Shown piece by piece: positions 36,014 through 47,929 of a stretch of 64,000 nucleotides of DNA (position 1 is its first letter; each line of letters opens with the position of its first letter). Both the position numbers and the translations under genes were made by a program. Origin of the DNA: Sarcocystis neurona (taxonomy: Eukaryota > Apicomplexa > Conoidasida > Eucoccidiorida > Sarcocystidae); assembly GCA_000727475.1 (NCBI GenBank), contig KL647291.1:1703987-1767986 (forward strand). Direction: 5' to 3'. A model generated the notes under the pieces. It worked only from the letters and a program-made list of their open reading frames with translations, did not search any database and had not been told where the DNA came from.

Positions 36014-39000
36014 AAACAGGCAGTGGCAGCAGCAGCCACAACCCTCCGGGGACAGGACAGACACGCCCCCACGACCAGCTTCCAAAGCGACGCACTCGCA
36101 GCACCAGGTGCAGCAGCAGCAGGAGCAGTAACGGCAGCAGCATCAGAAGCCGCACTGGGCAGCAGCAGCCTCCGTAGTCCCTCCGTGGACGACGAAGCAG
36201 CAGCAGCCGTAGATTCTATAATACTCGCACTGCGCAGACAAGCTGAGCAGGAGACGTCCTTTTGCCCAGGAGCAGTGTAGCGCCGCAGACACAGGAAAAG
36301 GCAGGTCGAAAGGTTAGTCGTGGGAATATACCAACATTCGCACAGGACGTGTACACCCGGCTTTTCGCTGTTTCCATGTATACGCAAATATACACGTAGG
36401 AACGCCTATACGTATATATGCGTATGTGACTGTTCGAAGAGATTAGCTGCATGCATGTTCTTGTAGCCGTACAGCAGTCTATCACATACGTGTGCGTATT
36501 TAACAGGTAGCAACAGACGACCCATATGTATATATGTGCGTGGCTCCGAAGGACGTCGTGACGGCAGAGAAGAAGAAGGGACTGCCTTTTGACTGGTACC
36601 GCCTTCGCGCAGGAGCAGAGCCAGCGCAGCAGGAAAGACTGCGTCAGCAGCAACAGGTATACAACCAACAGTATCAACAGCAGCAACGGCGGACGTACAG
36701 CAGCAGCGACGCCGTCAGCAGCAAGAAGCTCCCCGAGGCATCAACAGCAGCAACAGGCCGGCAGCAATAGCAGCAACAGATCACAATAAGAGCAGCAGCC
36801 ACAGGCCAACAGTAAGTGCATCAGCAGATGCAACAGCATCAGCAGCAAGCGGGCAACAGTAGCGCCTCCTTAGCAGCAGACCACCAGTAGCACCTGTGGC
36901 AGCGCCAGCAGCAACAAATGGTTTTCCATAGTACGCTAGGAGCGACACTAGCAGCAACAGGCCACGACGGTCGGCGACAGAGTTTGCGTCGCGAACAGCA
37001 GGAGCGGAGATAGATGCTTGCGGTACCCGGGGCAAAGGAACTGCAGGAGCAGCAGCAGGCAAACTGCAGGAGGACCAGCAGGAGAAGCAGCAATAAAATG
37101 CCTGTGCTCGCAGCAGCAGAGGCATTGAAGCACCAGCGGGCGAGGGCGCAGTTGCAACGACAGCAGCAGAGGCAGCAGCGCCACCAGCGGCCCAAGCAGC
37201 AGTCGCTGCAGCAGCAGCAGGGCCGGCAGGAGCGACAGGGGACGCGTCAGCAGCAGCAGCGTAGGGATCAAGAGAGGAGGGCGTCGGCGGGAGAGAGGGC
37301 CTGTGTCTTATGTCTCCACAAACAAGGCGCACACGCTGCAAGAGCGGCAGCAGTAGCAGCAGGAGTGGCCACGTAGGTAGCAACAGCACTGCACCGAGAG
37401 GAGCGCAAGGACAGAGAACTGAAAAGCAGCAGCTGCAGCAAGGGAAAGGTGAAGGCAGGTCTTCATATTGGCGTCAGTGTGAGTGGATGGTCTGCGGAGT
37501 GCCGCCAAAGTGAAGCAGCTACAGACATGCTACGTATATTTTGACAGCAGCAACAGACCCAGCAGCAAGAGACAAAGGAGGAGAAGACTGCGTCGGCACT
37601 TGTAGGGAAGGTAGCGTCAGCGGCCGCCTCCTCTGTGTGCGGCGTGCATGAACATATATATATATATATATATGTGCATGTGTACTTTGACGAGTGCTAG
37701 CCAGTACGCCTCCACCTAGTATTACGAGTGGTACGACGTTGGTAGCAGCAACCCGAGGACGGACGGGAAGCCGCAGAAGCAGCAACAGAGCAGAGAGAAC
37801 AGCACAGCAGAAGCAGGGATAGCAGCGGCGGCCAGGGTTTTTGTACAGCAGCAGCGCCGCAGAAGAGGGAAACCAGCAAATGAAGAGAGTCCAGGCGGAG
37901 GGGGCCACGTCCCGCCGTATGAAGCGTCAGCCAGGAAGAAGCAGCTGCAGGAACACAGCGACCGCAGACCCGCAGCAGCTGCTCCACGAGGCTCTGTTGC
38001 AGAAGAGCGCAACGTGGGGCTCTGCGGAAGCAAACGAGTGCCACTAGAACCTGCAGCAGGTAGATAAAATTGTTTTCCTTTCCCCAGTCTCTGTCATTTT
38101 CTTCTGCATGCGCTTTCCTCGTGAGGAGAAGGACTTCGACCTATTTACAGCAGTCCCTCATACATATATAAACAGTAGGGGGGCGGTCACCATATATATA
38201 TATATATATGTGTGTTTGCATATTTTTTTGTGTGTCCTGGCGTTCTGGAACGTAAAAGAAAGAAGTCCCCGTCTGTAGCCGTATGCATGCGCAACCCTGC
38301 CCTGTGCACCCCACCGAGGCTCATATGCACATGTCTATATATATGTGTGCACGTACGTATATAAATATATGTATATATATGTATACATGAATGCGTACAC
38401 TCATCTTTCTACAAATGTCTCCTAACATGTATATATCTATATGTGTGCATACGTACAGTCATATAGATATTCATATATCTGTCTCTCTCTCTACACACAT
38501 ACGTGTATATACTTACAACGCGTATATACTTACACATATTTATATATATATATATATATATGTGCATTTTTCTGTCTCTCCCTACATGTATATATATGTA
38601 TGTACAGGTACGTAGCAATGGCTTTCCTTTGCAATGTAGGTGGAGACGGCGTGGAAGAGAGGGGCTCCGAGGGACGCTTCGCTGTGTCGTCGTTGGGCGT
38701 GCCCTTCTCTGCTGCTACTTGTGCTTGCAAGCGCACTTTTTCGTCGCTTCCCTGCTCTCTCGCTTCGGCTGCTGCTGCTTCCCTGTCGTTCTCCAGTGCG
38801 CCCTTTCTCTCCTTTTCGTCTTCTTCTTCCTGTCCTCTCCTTGCCTTTTCTTCCTTCGCTTCCCCCTCCGCAGTGTCTTCTTCAGCCCGCTGGTTTTCCG
38901 GCGAGTCGTCTCTCTTCAGACGACTTCGCTTTCCTCCAGGAGTGCCTGCGTCTGCCAGTCGTCTCTCTCCGGCGCGTAGTGCCGCTAGCGCTTATTGTTT

Positions 39001-40363
39001 CGCTCCCCCACCGCCACACGCAGCAGCAGCAGCAGATGTGGCTGCAACGGGAGCGGCAGGACGCGAACCTGCAACAGCAGCAGCAGTGTGTCTACCTGCG
39101 ACAGCGGCAGGAGTCGCGCAGAGAAGGCAGAAAACACCTGCCCAAGCAGCTGCAAGAGTGACACAGACATCCTTGTCTGCGGCCTCTGGTGACTGTCCTC
39201 GATACAGTCGCGTAGGTAGGCAGGCGACGCCGGTCGCAGACGCAGCAGCAGCAACAGCCGCGGCAGCAGCTGCAGTGGCAGACAGGCGAGCGTCAGCTGC
39301 TGGCCGGACGGGAGGCGCAGGGGGTCAAACGAGGAGGGCAGCTGCCGCAGCAGCAGAAATAACAGCAGTCGCAAGAGCAGCAGCCGCAAGAGCAGCAGCC
39401 GCAGCAGGGCGTCCAGTGGGAGGGAAGCTGCGGAAAGCAGTAGCAGCAGAGGGAGCGGAGAGCGATGCCTCGGCGAACGGGACCGTAGGACGGGGACGGA
39501 GAGAGCGATGGACGTCGCGCTACGAGCAGCTGCTGGCGGCCCTGCAGCAACAGCGGCGCGAAGCGACCGCCCTGCGCGGCTTCCGAGGCCGCTGGAAACA
39601 CAAGAGGAAAATGTCAGAGGGTAGGTGACCATGTTGTCAGCCTCGCGTGTGTCTGCAGACGTTCCCCTACTTTCTTGTGTGCGCCGTGTGTATCTGTGTG
39701 TCTGGCCTGTTGACGGGGGCTAACGTGTCTAGAGGTGTTGACGCCTTTTTTGTGCGTACAAGTGCATCTACATGTGTAAGCGTTCATGCACGTAGGTAGA
39801 CGTCTCTATGTAGCTGTTGTGCGTATAAGGATATCCGTGCACGTATGTATAGCAAGACTTATCTACGTAGTGTTTGTGCGTGTATAAGTACATCTATGTT
39901 TGTCTGCTGTGTATTATGCATACGACTCGTACGATTACATGTGAACCTCTGTGTGTGTGTGAATACGTAGTACAACACGTACGGGGAAACGTCCCTCAGA
40001 TATGTCTCTACTCGCCTGTACTTGTGTATTTGCACTCACGTGTACTTGCATATACGCGGATACTCGTGTACGTATATATATATATATTATATGTGTATAA
40101 ATGCGTCTGTAGAAAGTGCGAGGATCAACGCTCTAAATGCGGCTGCAGTGGGAGAAGAAGCCGCCTACTTGGTGTCTGGAGGCTGTGTGGGCGGGAGATT
40201 TGTTTTTCGAACTGGCACATTAACACGTGAACTGGAAAAGCGGTGGTCACCAGCGGTGTCGCGGAGAGAAGAAGCCGGAAAGACCTTCTACGTAGAAGGT
40301 TTCCGGTGTATGTACACCCGAACAGACGCCCCAGAGCCACTCTTTATTTCGAAACCGCATTGA
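36014..40363 (+). CDS. Multi-exon hypothetical protein, Ala/Arg/Gln-rich; 5' end unresolved
   Basis: A chain of phase-compatible exons can be read: about 36014-36274 (donor GTGTAG), 36507-36656 (acceptor TTTAACAG, donor GTATAC), 37720-38059 (acceptor CCTCCACCTAG, donor GTAGAT), 38640-39620 (acceptor CAATGTAG, donor GTAGGT) and 40113-40363 (TGA). Junctions 2-3-4-5 keep the frame exactly. The best protein-like stretches are VDDEAAAAVDSIILALRRQ, YVYMCVAPKDVV, KKGLPFDWYRLRAGAEPAQQ, the coiled-coil-like RYEQLLAALQQQRREATALR, and a C-terminal block containing GGCVGGRFVFRTGTL. Exon 4 is mostly Ser- and Ala-rich filler. No domain is recognised, and upstream exons probably exist in the triplet block. 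It is transcribed away from alpha-SNAP and towards the carrier gene. Confidence 0.55.
37655..37675. repeat. (AT)n microsatellite in an intron
   Basis: A simple dinucleotide run lies between the exons ending at 36656 and starting at 37720. Confidence 0.85.
38190..38600. repeat. Cluster of (AT)n and TATG microsatellites in an intron
   Basis: AT runs at about 38191-38210 and 38545-38562, with GTATATA units between them. The cluster lies in the intron between exons ending at 38059 and starting at 38640. Confidence 0.8.
40275..40306. repeat. 32-base near-perfect palindrome with an 18-base perfect core
   Basis: The core ACCTTCTACGTAGAAGGT equals its own reverse complement. It is flanked by CCGGAAAG on the left and TTCCGG on the right, extending the symmetry with a single-base offset. 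It lies inside the last predicted exon of the 36-40 kb gene. Confidence 0.9.
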
Positions 40364-41030
40364 CTCAGGCCCATACCTCAAAACCTTGCGCGCGTAAACG
40401 GATGTTGCGCTGACTGCTACGTGTCCTCCGTTTCTCCCTGCTGCTCGAAATATTCGGACTAAAGTTGCCCGCACTTTTGCGAGAGGGACAACATTCCACT
40501 CCCTACGTGCTTGCAGGTACACACGTGTATATATACATATATGTGTCTGCATGTATTTACTTATGTGTGCCCGTTCAAGGCATATATATATATATGTATA
40601 TATATGTATATTTACATGTATGTGCTTAACTGGGGCCACATCGTTAGGGTGTACAAATTTCCATACATATTTACGCACGCATACACTTCTCGAAGGTGTA
40701 CATCTCTTCTTCTGTGTATATGTACGTGCATATAATCCGAATATATAGGCATATACATATCTGCCTTTGCGTAAGACCACACTGCAGATTATATGTAGTC
40801 TGTATTTGTCGTTACGCAGAGGCACACTCCAAATATACATATGTATATATGTAGATATAGATGTATGCAGATGTATTTCGCTAGGTGCGCAGTCCAGGTT
40901 ATGTGTATACATGTTAATATTTCTTCACCTAGATAAACCCTGTTATATGTACGCACTCTTCAGGCGTGCATAAATCACGAGAGACATATAGAGAGCCCTA
41001 TTCTTCCTTTTTCGCTCCATTTGTTTTGAC
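40364..41030. other. Spacer between two plus-strand genes
   Basis: The first 150 bases are non-repetitive (probable 3' untranslated region); then ATATAC/GTATAT microsatellite sequence runs from about 40520 to 40900. The final 60 bases before the ATG at 41031 are T-rich. No ORF with coding character was found. Confidence 0.5.
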
Positions 41031-44000
41031 ATGACTACACCACTTCCGTTGCCACTGGTGCGGTTGCAGCTGCAGCAGAAGGTGCCGGAGCTGCTGCCGT
41101 CGCGCGTGCTCCTCGGCCTCGTGCAGCTGCCGCTGCAGCACGCTGCGAGTGCTGCTGCGGCCGACTCGGCGACGGCGTCGCTGGGGCAGGTGCCGCTGTT
41201 GTTCCTGCTGCCGCTGCTGTTGCTGCGGCTGCTGATGCTGCTGCTGTTTGTTAGTCTTCGTCTGCGGTGGTTCTGTTACACTGGGCCTTCGGCGGCTGCT
41301 GCTTGTGGCTGCTGCGGCATTGCTGGCCCTGCGTCTGCATGCGCTTTCGAATTGACTGTGTGCTGTGCTCCAGGGACGTTGCTGCTGTTAGCGACAGCCG
41401 CTCACGGCAGCACCGGAGCAGCGGGGAGGCTGCTGCTGGCTCCTCTCGATCAGCTGCGAATTCTCAAGCAGCTGCAGGGCTACTACCCCGCCGCGGCCAC
41501 TTGCTCTCTTGCTCGTGCGCATGACCCTCTGGAGCAACAGCTACAGCAGCTGAAAAAGAACGGAGCTCCGTCTACCCAGCAGCAGCATCTCCAGCTGCCG
41601 CCAAAGGACAGAAAAGAACAGTCTAGACAGCACCAGCAGCAGCACCAGCAGCAGCTGAAGGACAGATCACAGCACCAGCAGCAGCTGAAGGACAGACCAC
41701 AGCACCAGCAGCAGCGAAAGGATGGACCGCCACCTACGCAGTCGTCGCAGGAGGAGCAACAGCAGCAGCAGCCGAAGCACAGAGCGCAGTGTAGGCAACC
41801 GCAGCATCAGCAGCGACAGGTGGTTGCTGCTCGAATGCTGGCCGCAGCACGCCGTGCCTCTCCGACCTCTTTCTGGTGGGGCTGCAGCGCGCCTCTGTAC
41901 GCGTCGTTCGGTAGCTCGTGCGTGCGTCTGGCTCTTTTTCAGCGCAGCCGGTAGGTTCTGCTGCTTCTCCTTCTTCTTTCTGCTAGACTGTCCTAGGGAG
42001 TGCTTTGCAGTTTCTCTTCGTCTAAGTCGAAGCTCTCGATCTCCTCACGCGCCAGCAATGCCAGCAAGCACAGCGCACGCTACGTGTCTAGTGGGCCTTG
42101 CCTCCTGCACGCACAGCGCCCTCTTCCTCTTCTCCCAGACTGCTGCAGCGTCCCCCGCACTGCCGTCTTGTCTCGCAGCGGGTCTCCCGCTCTTGCGCAC
42201 TGCCGTGAGCCTGGCGACTGCCTCTGGGCTACACTCTAGGATAATACTGCCTCTTGCTGCGTAGCACGGGGCGAGCCGCGCTTCCCTGTTCATCTTCTGT
42301 TATGAATACGAATGCGCGAACGCATGTGCTGGGTGCCCACGCGCGGTGCAGACCGTCAGCGATGTTCGTAGACCTCGGCGTTGCTCGGACCGCAGCGACG
42401 CAAACTTCTTCAGCCGGGCCGTGTTGCTGCTGTCCCTCTGCCTTGACGTTCAGCTCTCACCCTCTGGAATTTGTACTCCTCTCCACACCTTCTGCGCAGT
42501 GCTTCACCCGAGGCAAAGCTGCAGCTGCTCGGTTGAAGCGACTTTCTGCCACCAGTCGGTGACGGCCGTATCATGCCGCGCACTTCTCAAGGGTGTCGTA
42601 ACTGTTGACGCACATGTGTGGGGAAAGTGTAACGCACAACCAGGCATATATTGGCATATATTGCTGCCTGTATATATATGCGTGCATATGTATATATATA
42701 TAGATGGGTGAGTTCATAGGCGCATATATCTATGATGCACTTGTGTGCGTGTATGTATGGGGCGCAACCAGATATATATTGGCGCCTGTATACATATGCA
42801 CATATATATATATATATGAGTTCATACGTGTATATATCTCTCATGCATTTGTGTGCGTGTATGTATGGGGGCGGTGTCAGGCGCAGCTTAGCATATATTA
42901 GCGCCTGTATGCGTATGCTTTCTATATATATACATGTGTGAAGTCACTTATGCATGTATCGATGCTGCATCTCAGTGCGTGTATCTACCGGGTATGTGTT
43001 GCCGCTTATACCCATGTGCATATATATATATATGTATATATATATATATGAACTCGCATGTTACATATCTGTACTGCGTGTGTATGCGTGTAGGTGTGGG
43101 GAAGTGTAATTCGTAGCTTAGCATATGTCTCTGCTTGTATACACATGCACCTATATATGCATGTGTATGTGTGTGCATTCGTATGTATGTATATATATAT
43201 TGCATCTGTGTGAAGGTGTTGACTCGGCTGTTGCGGGATGCTGGTGCTGGGGCGTGCGCACAGCTTCTTTTTTACTGCAGCGGAAGGAGAACAGCAGACG
43301 GGCCAGGTCACTTGGATGCCCGACTTTTTTCGCTCGGTACCACACCTCGCTCTGCTGCGTCGCGCGTGGCGGTGTGCACGCGCTGCTGCTGCCGTTGCTG
43401 CTGCTGCTTCTTCATTTTCGTTTTGTCGTCCCTGCGGCACTCGCGGATGTGCTGCTGCATGTGGCGCTCCTGCTGGAGTTGCCTCTGCTGCTGCTGGTGG
43501 ACCTTCTGCTGCTTCTGCGCCTGCTCCCTGGCTCCTGCGCGGGCTGCTGCTACGTCTTCTGCTGCAGGTGTCGCCTCTGCTCCTGGTTGTGGTGCCCCTC
43601 CGTTTGCAGCTGGTGCTGCAGCTCTGTTTGTCAGTCTTGCAGCCTTTAACGCCCTCCTCTTCGAGTCTTCTGCGCCATTCTTGTGCCACGTCTTCTTGCT
43701 TGTTCGGCAGACACTGCGACACCTGCTCTCTGCTGCTGCTGCTACAGCCCTTAGTGCAGCTGCGGCTTCTGCAGGGACATCCGTTTATACCTCTGGCCGC
43801 TCCAACATCACTGCGCTTGCTTTTGCGAATACGCCACCATTCTACCTGCGAGCGGTGCTGCTGCACGTGCTGGTCCGTCTGACCTTCTCCTCCTCTTGCC
43901 GGCCCTTCGCTGGTGCTGCTAGGCTCACACCTACCGCTGGCCTTACCGCGTGCAGCAGCAGCAGCTTCTATGGTTGCTGTACCGCATTAAAGGCACAAAG

Positions 44001-47000
44001 AAAGATGTTGCTGTGTATTCGTTTGAAGCCTGCTTCGTTGCACTGGGGGCTGCTACTGCAGCCTTGGACTTTCTCGTTGTATACGGCTGCTACCGCTGCC
44101 CGTTTTCTGTCTGATCGGTCTGCTTCTTCTCCAGCTGTCTCGCTGCTGCTGCTGCCGTAGCGTCTTCGTGTGGCTGATGCGGCTGCCTCTGTTGCTCAGC
44201 TGTTCTGCTGCTGCCGCCCTGGCGATGGCACTGCACTGCTGCAGCAGCTGTTCCTGCGTGATATATGCTACTCTCCGGTAGTGATGGGCGGTGTGTCGCT
44301 GCAGATGCCGCTCTTCTCTTCGTCTGTGGAATTACTGCTGCTGCTGCCCTTGTCTTTTTTTGTTGTGGTACAGAAGGAAAATCTTGCAGTTGCTGCTGTC
44401 CCTGTAGGGGATGTGTGACTCAACTGCTGTTGCTGCGGAGGTATGCTGCTGGGGGCTACGGCTGCCGTTGCTGTCGTGCTGCTGCTGCTGCTTGCGCTGT
44501 ACTTGCTGGTTCCGCTGCTGCTGCTACTAGGAGAGCCGCTGCCCGCTGCAACCCGCTGCGGTTCTATGTGACGCTGCACGCGCCCTTCGCCCCTGCTGCT
44601 GCTACTGGAGCTCGAGCGAGAGCTACCGGAAGCTCCCCAGATCTCGTACAGCTCTGCACCTCGAAGTGCTGCTGCTGCTGCAGGGCTCAGTACTACTTCA
44701 CGTGTGCTGTCGTCGTAGCTCAAGCTTCTCCTCCTGCGGGTGCTGCTGCTGCCCTTGCAGCAATTGCTGTGGCTCATAATTTGCTGTTGCTGCTGCGCTT
44801 GCTGCTTCAGCTCTGCTCTTCACTGACAGTGGGTATGGCTGCGCTGGTGCTCTTCTATCCGCTTGATGTAGCGCATACAACAGCGTGTGCAGCAGGTAAG
44901 CAGCAGTAATCCTGTCAACACACCACAGCAGCTATTCCTACACCACACGCCGCTATATATCTATCTATCTATCTACCTCGCTCTCTCTCTCTATATATAT
45001 CTATATATATGTATATGTATAGTTATGCGTCCGTAAGTATATATATATATATACGCACAATTATTCTTACCTGTGTTGCTGGGAAGACGCCTGTCCCGCT
45101 GCATACCTATGTCTATATATATATATATATATTTTAACGTACTATGCGACGAGTAACCGCATGCAGCCAGGGGTCCGCAGCGAACGGCGCAGGTAGTACG
45201 TCGATCACCGTACTCTCCGAGCGGCGGCATGGGTACTCCAGAATGATCTGCAGCAACTTTTGACTCTAGCAGCAGAGTTGATGGCAGCAGCAGCGGGGGT
45301 TCCTCCTGTTCAACAGCAGCTGCTGTACAGCAGCAACACTACGAGAAGCAGCTGTTCCCCTGCACGTCTGCCGTACTTTTTCTTCTTCACTGCAGCCGGT
45401 TCATGTGTGCAGCGCTATTTTCTGTAGCAATAGGCCTACATAGTCGCAGAACAGCTTTTTGTGAGCAGTGCGCTGCATCTTAATGAAAAATGGCTGTGCT
45501 GCTGCGGGGTATTAGCCCCCGCGTTGCTGCTGTTGTAGAACGCTGCTGCAGCAGTGGAAGTCTCACTCTGTACTGTAAAGCAGGGGTCGATGCTGCTGCA
45601 GTCCTAGCAGCGGCGGCGCCTTCAACAGCGTGTACAGCAGAGAAATATTTTTAGCCGGAGTAGCAACTGCTGCGGCTTGTTGTAGGAGTGATAGTTGCCG
45701 TAGTACTACTAGTAGTAGTAGTGCCTGCTGCGGGTGGTGCAGCGGGACAACTGCTCGGTGACATAGGTGAAGCCGTCGTTGCTGCTGCTGCTGCAGGCGA
45801 GGTGCCGCAGCCCCAGCACGACAGTTTGCATTGCTGCTGCTTTTGTTACGTAGTGAGGCCTCCTGTGGCTGCTGCTGCAGCAGCACCTTCGAGTGTGCGT
45901 GCGTCTGCGACGTGTAGTAGTCTGCTGCTGTTGAGGCTGCGCTGCAGCAGCGAGGAACGCTGCCGCCGATACTGCCTCGTGGTTGGCCGGATATGCTGCA
46001 GCTCCTCGTGCTGCTTTTCCTCTTGCGGATTCCGTTGCTGCACGTGTGCGGCGCATGTGCTGCGGTGCTGCTGCAGCGGCCAACGCACGTAACAAGACTA
46101 TCGAATCATTTGCAATTGCAGCAGCAACGGGAACGCCTGCAGCAACAGCAGAGGCAAGCAACAATGCGACGTCTGCAGCAGGAAGAATCAGCAGTAACGG
46201 CAACGCAGCAGCGACAGCCCCCCCTTCAGGGAGCAACAGCATGCGTGTAGCTACAGTGGAAAGGTGGCCTACTGGCCACCGCCATGAAGCGCGACCGCTG
46301 CGTCTGCTTTGGCGTATCTACAAACATGGAGGTAGGGCTTTCCTTGCACAGGGACAAGAAAAACAGCTAGCGGAGCACCTGCAACAGCAGCGGCGCAACA
46401 GCAGCAGCGGCGCAAGAGCAGCAGCAGAAGTACAAGCAGAGGAGCGTAGCAGTCTTTTTGATGGCGCGTCCGCCTGCGTGGTGTGCGGCGCCGCGGAGCA
46501 GCCTGATGCTGCTGTTGCTTCTCTATCACTCAAAGGCCGAGGTCACCGTGGCTAGACTAACTGTATCACATGAGAAAATGTATGCGTCTCCCGCTTTTTT
46601 TCTCTCTTTCTCTCTCCCTCCCTACGCATATCCATGTGCATACACGCATACCTATCTTTAGTTGCACATATATATATATATATTTATATATATATATATA
46701 AATATATATACGTAGACGAATGTGCGCGCGCATGTATGTGTGTGCTGTTGCTGCGTCTGCCTTTTCGTGTGCAGGACTTCGTACGCTGTACACGGGGTTC
46801 TCGCTCTGCGCCATGAGCCTGCTGCCGTTTGTATACGTCTCGACAGTGCTACAGCCACGCTTTGAAAAATATTTTAGTTCTTCTGCGTCGTCCTCCTCGT
46901 CTTCGTCGTCCTTGTCTTCGTCTTCGCGTCGTGCGCTGACAGCCGTGCCGCCGCAGCAGGAGCAGCAGCAGCCGTCTGACAACCCGGCGAGTGAAGAGGG

Positions 47001-47890
47001 CACCGCATCCGTTCATCATCGAACAGGCGGGAGTCTGCTGCCGCCAGACGCAGCTGCGGAGAAGAAGCAACAGGCTGACACCCGACGGCAGCAGCTGCAG
47101 CAGCAGACCCTGAACAAAGAGCACCAGCAGTTGAACCAGGAGCAGCAAATGGAGCAGGAGCAGTATGAGTTGCGGCAGCAACAGGTGCAGCTGCAGCAGC
47201 TACAGCAGCAAACGCAGCTGCTGCCGGATGCCGCGCCGCTGGCGATGAATAATAGTGCGGACCCGACGCGGGGTGTCGTCGTACGCAGTGCGCATGAATG
47301 GGGTCGTCGCAACAGTAGCAGCAACTACAGCAGCAGCAACAACGTCAGCGACAGCCGCAGCAACAGTGATAGCGTCAGGCAGACCAGGAGCACAAGCAGG
47401 GACGGCAGGGAGGACAGCAGGTCTGGCGACGCGCGGGAACTCAACACGGGCAGAGGCAGCAGCAGAGGAAGCAACGGCAGCAAGGAAGCCGTATCAATGG
47501 GCAACAGCAGCAGCAGCAACGGAGAACAGATGTGGCAGGCATCAATACGCGGTGCCATAGCAGCGGGTCTCGTAGCGCAGCTTGTTACGTATCCGCTTGA
47601 CACTATCAGGTAGCCTTTCCTTGTCAAACGACCCCCCTACTTAACTATTCAACGAGTACTATTCGCGCAGACAAACGCTTCACGTATGCACAACTAAATA
47701 TGCATATAAAAGTATATATGGATGTACACACGTGATTATATATATGTATATATTGTATCTTGTGGTCGTGCACCTCTAAGAACATACATATATATATATT
47801 TATGAATATGTATATATGCGTACCTATTGGTGCGCCGATACGTGTATATGCATATGTATTCATAAGAAACCCTATGAGGTACCGTACGAG

Positions 47891-47929
<39 letters not shown>

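Noticed and set aside
35165..36085. 306-codon minus-strand Leu/Cys-rich ORF
   Set aside because: It is the complement of a CAG array. The plus-strand frame at about 36014-36274 has better protein texture and joins in phase to a downstream exon.
42618..43215. Minisatellite as a CRISPR array
   Set aside because: The units vary throughout, with no short exact repeats separated by unique spacers, and the genome is eukaryotic.
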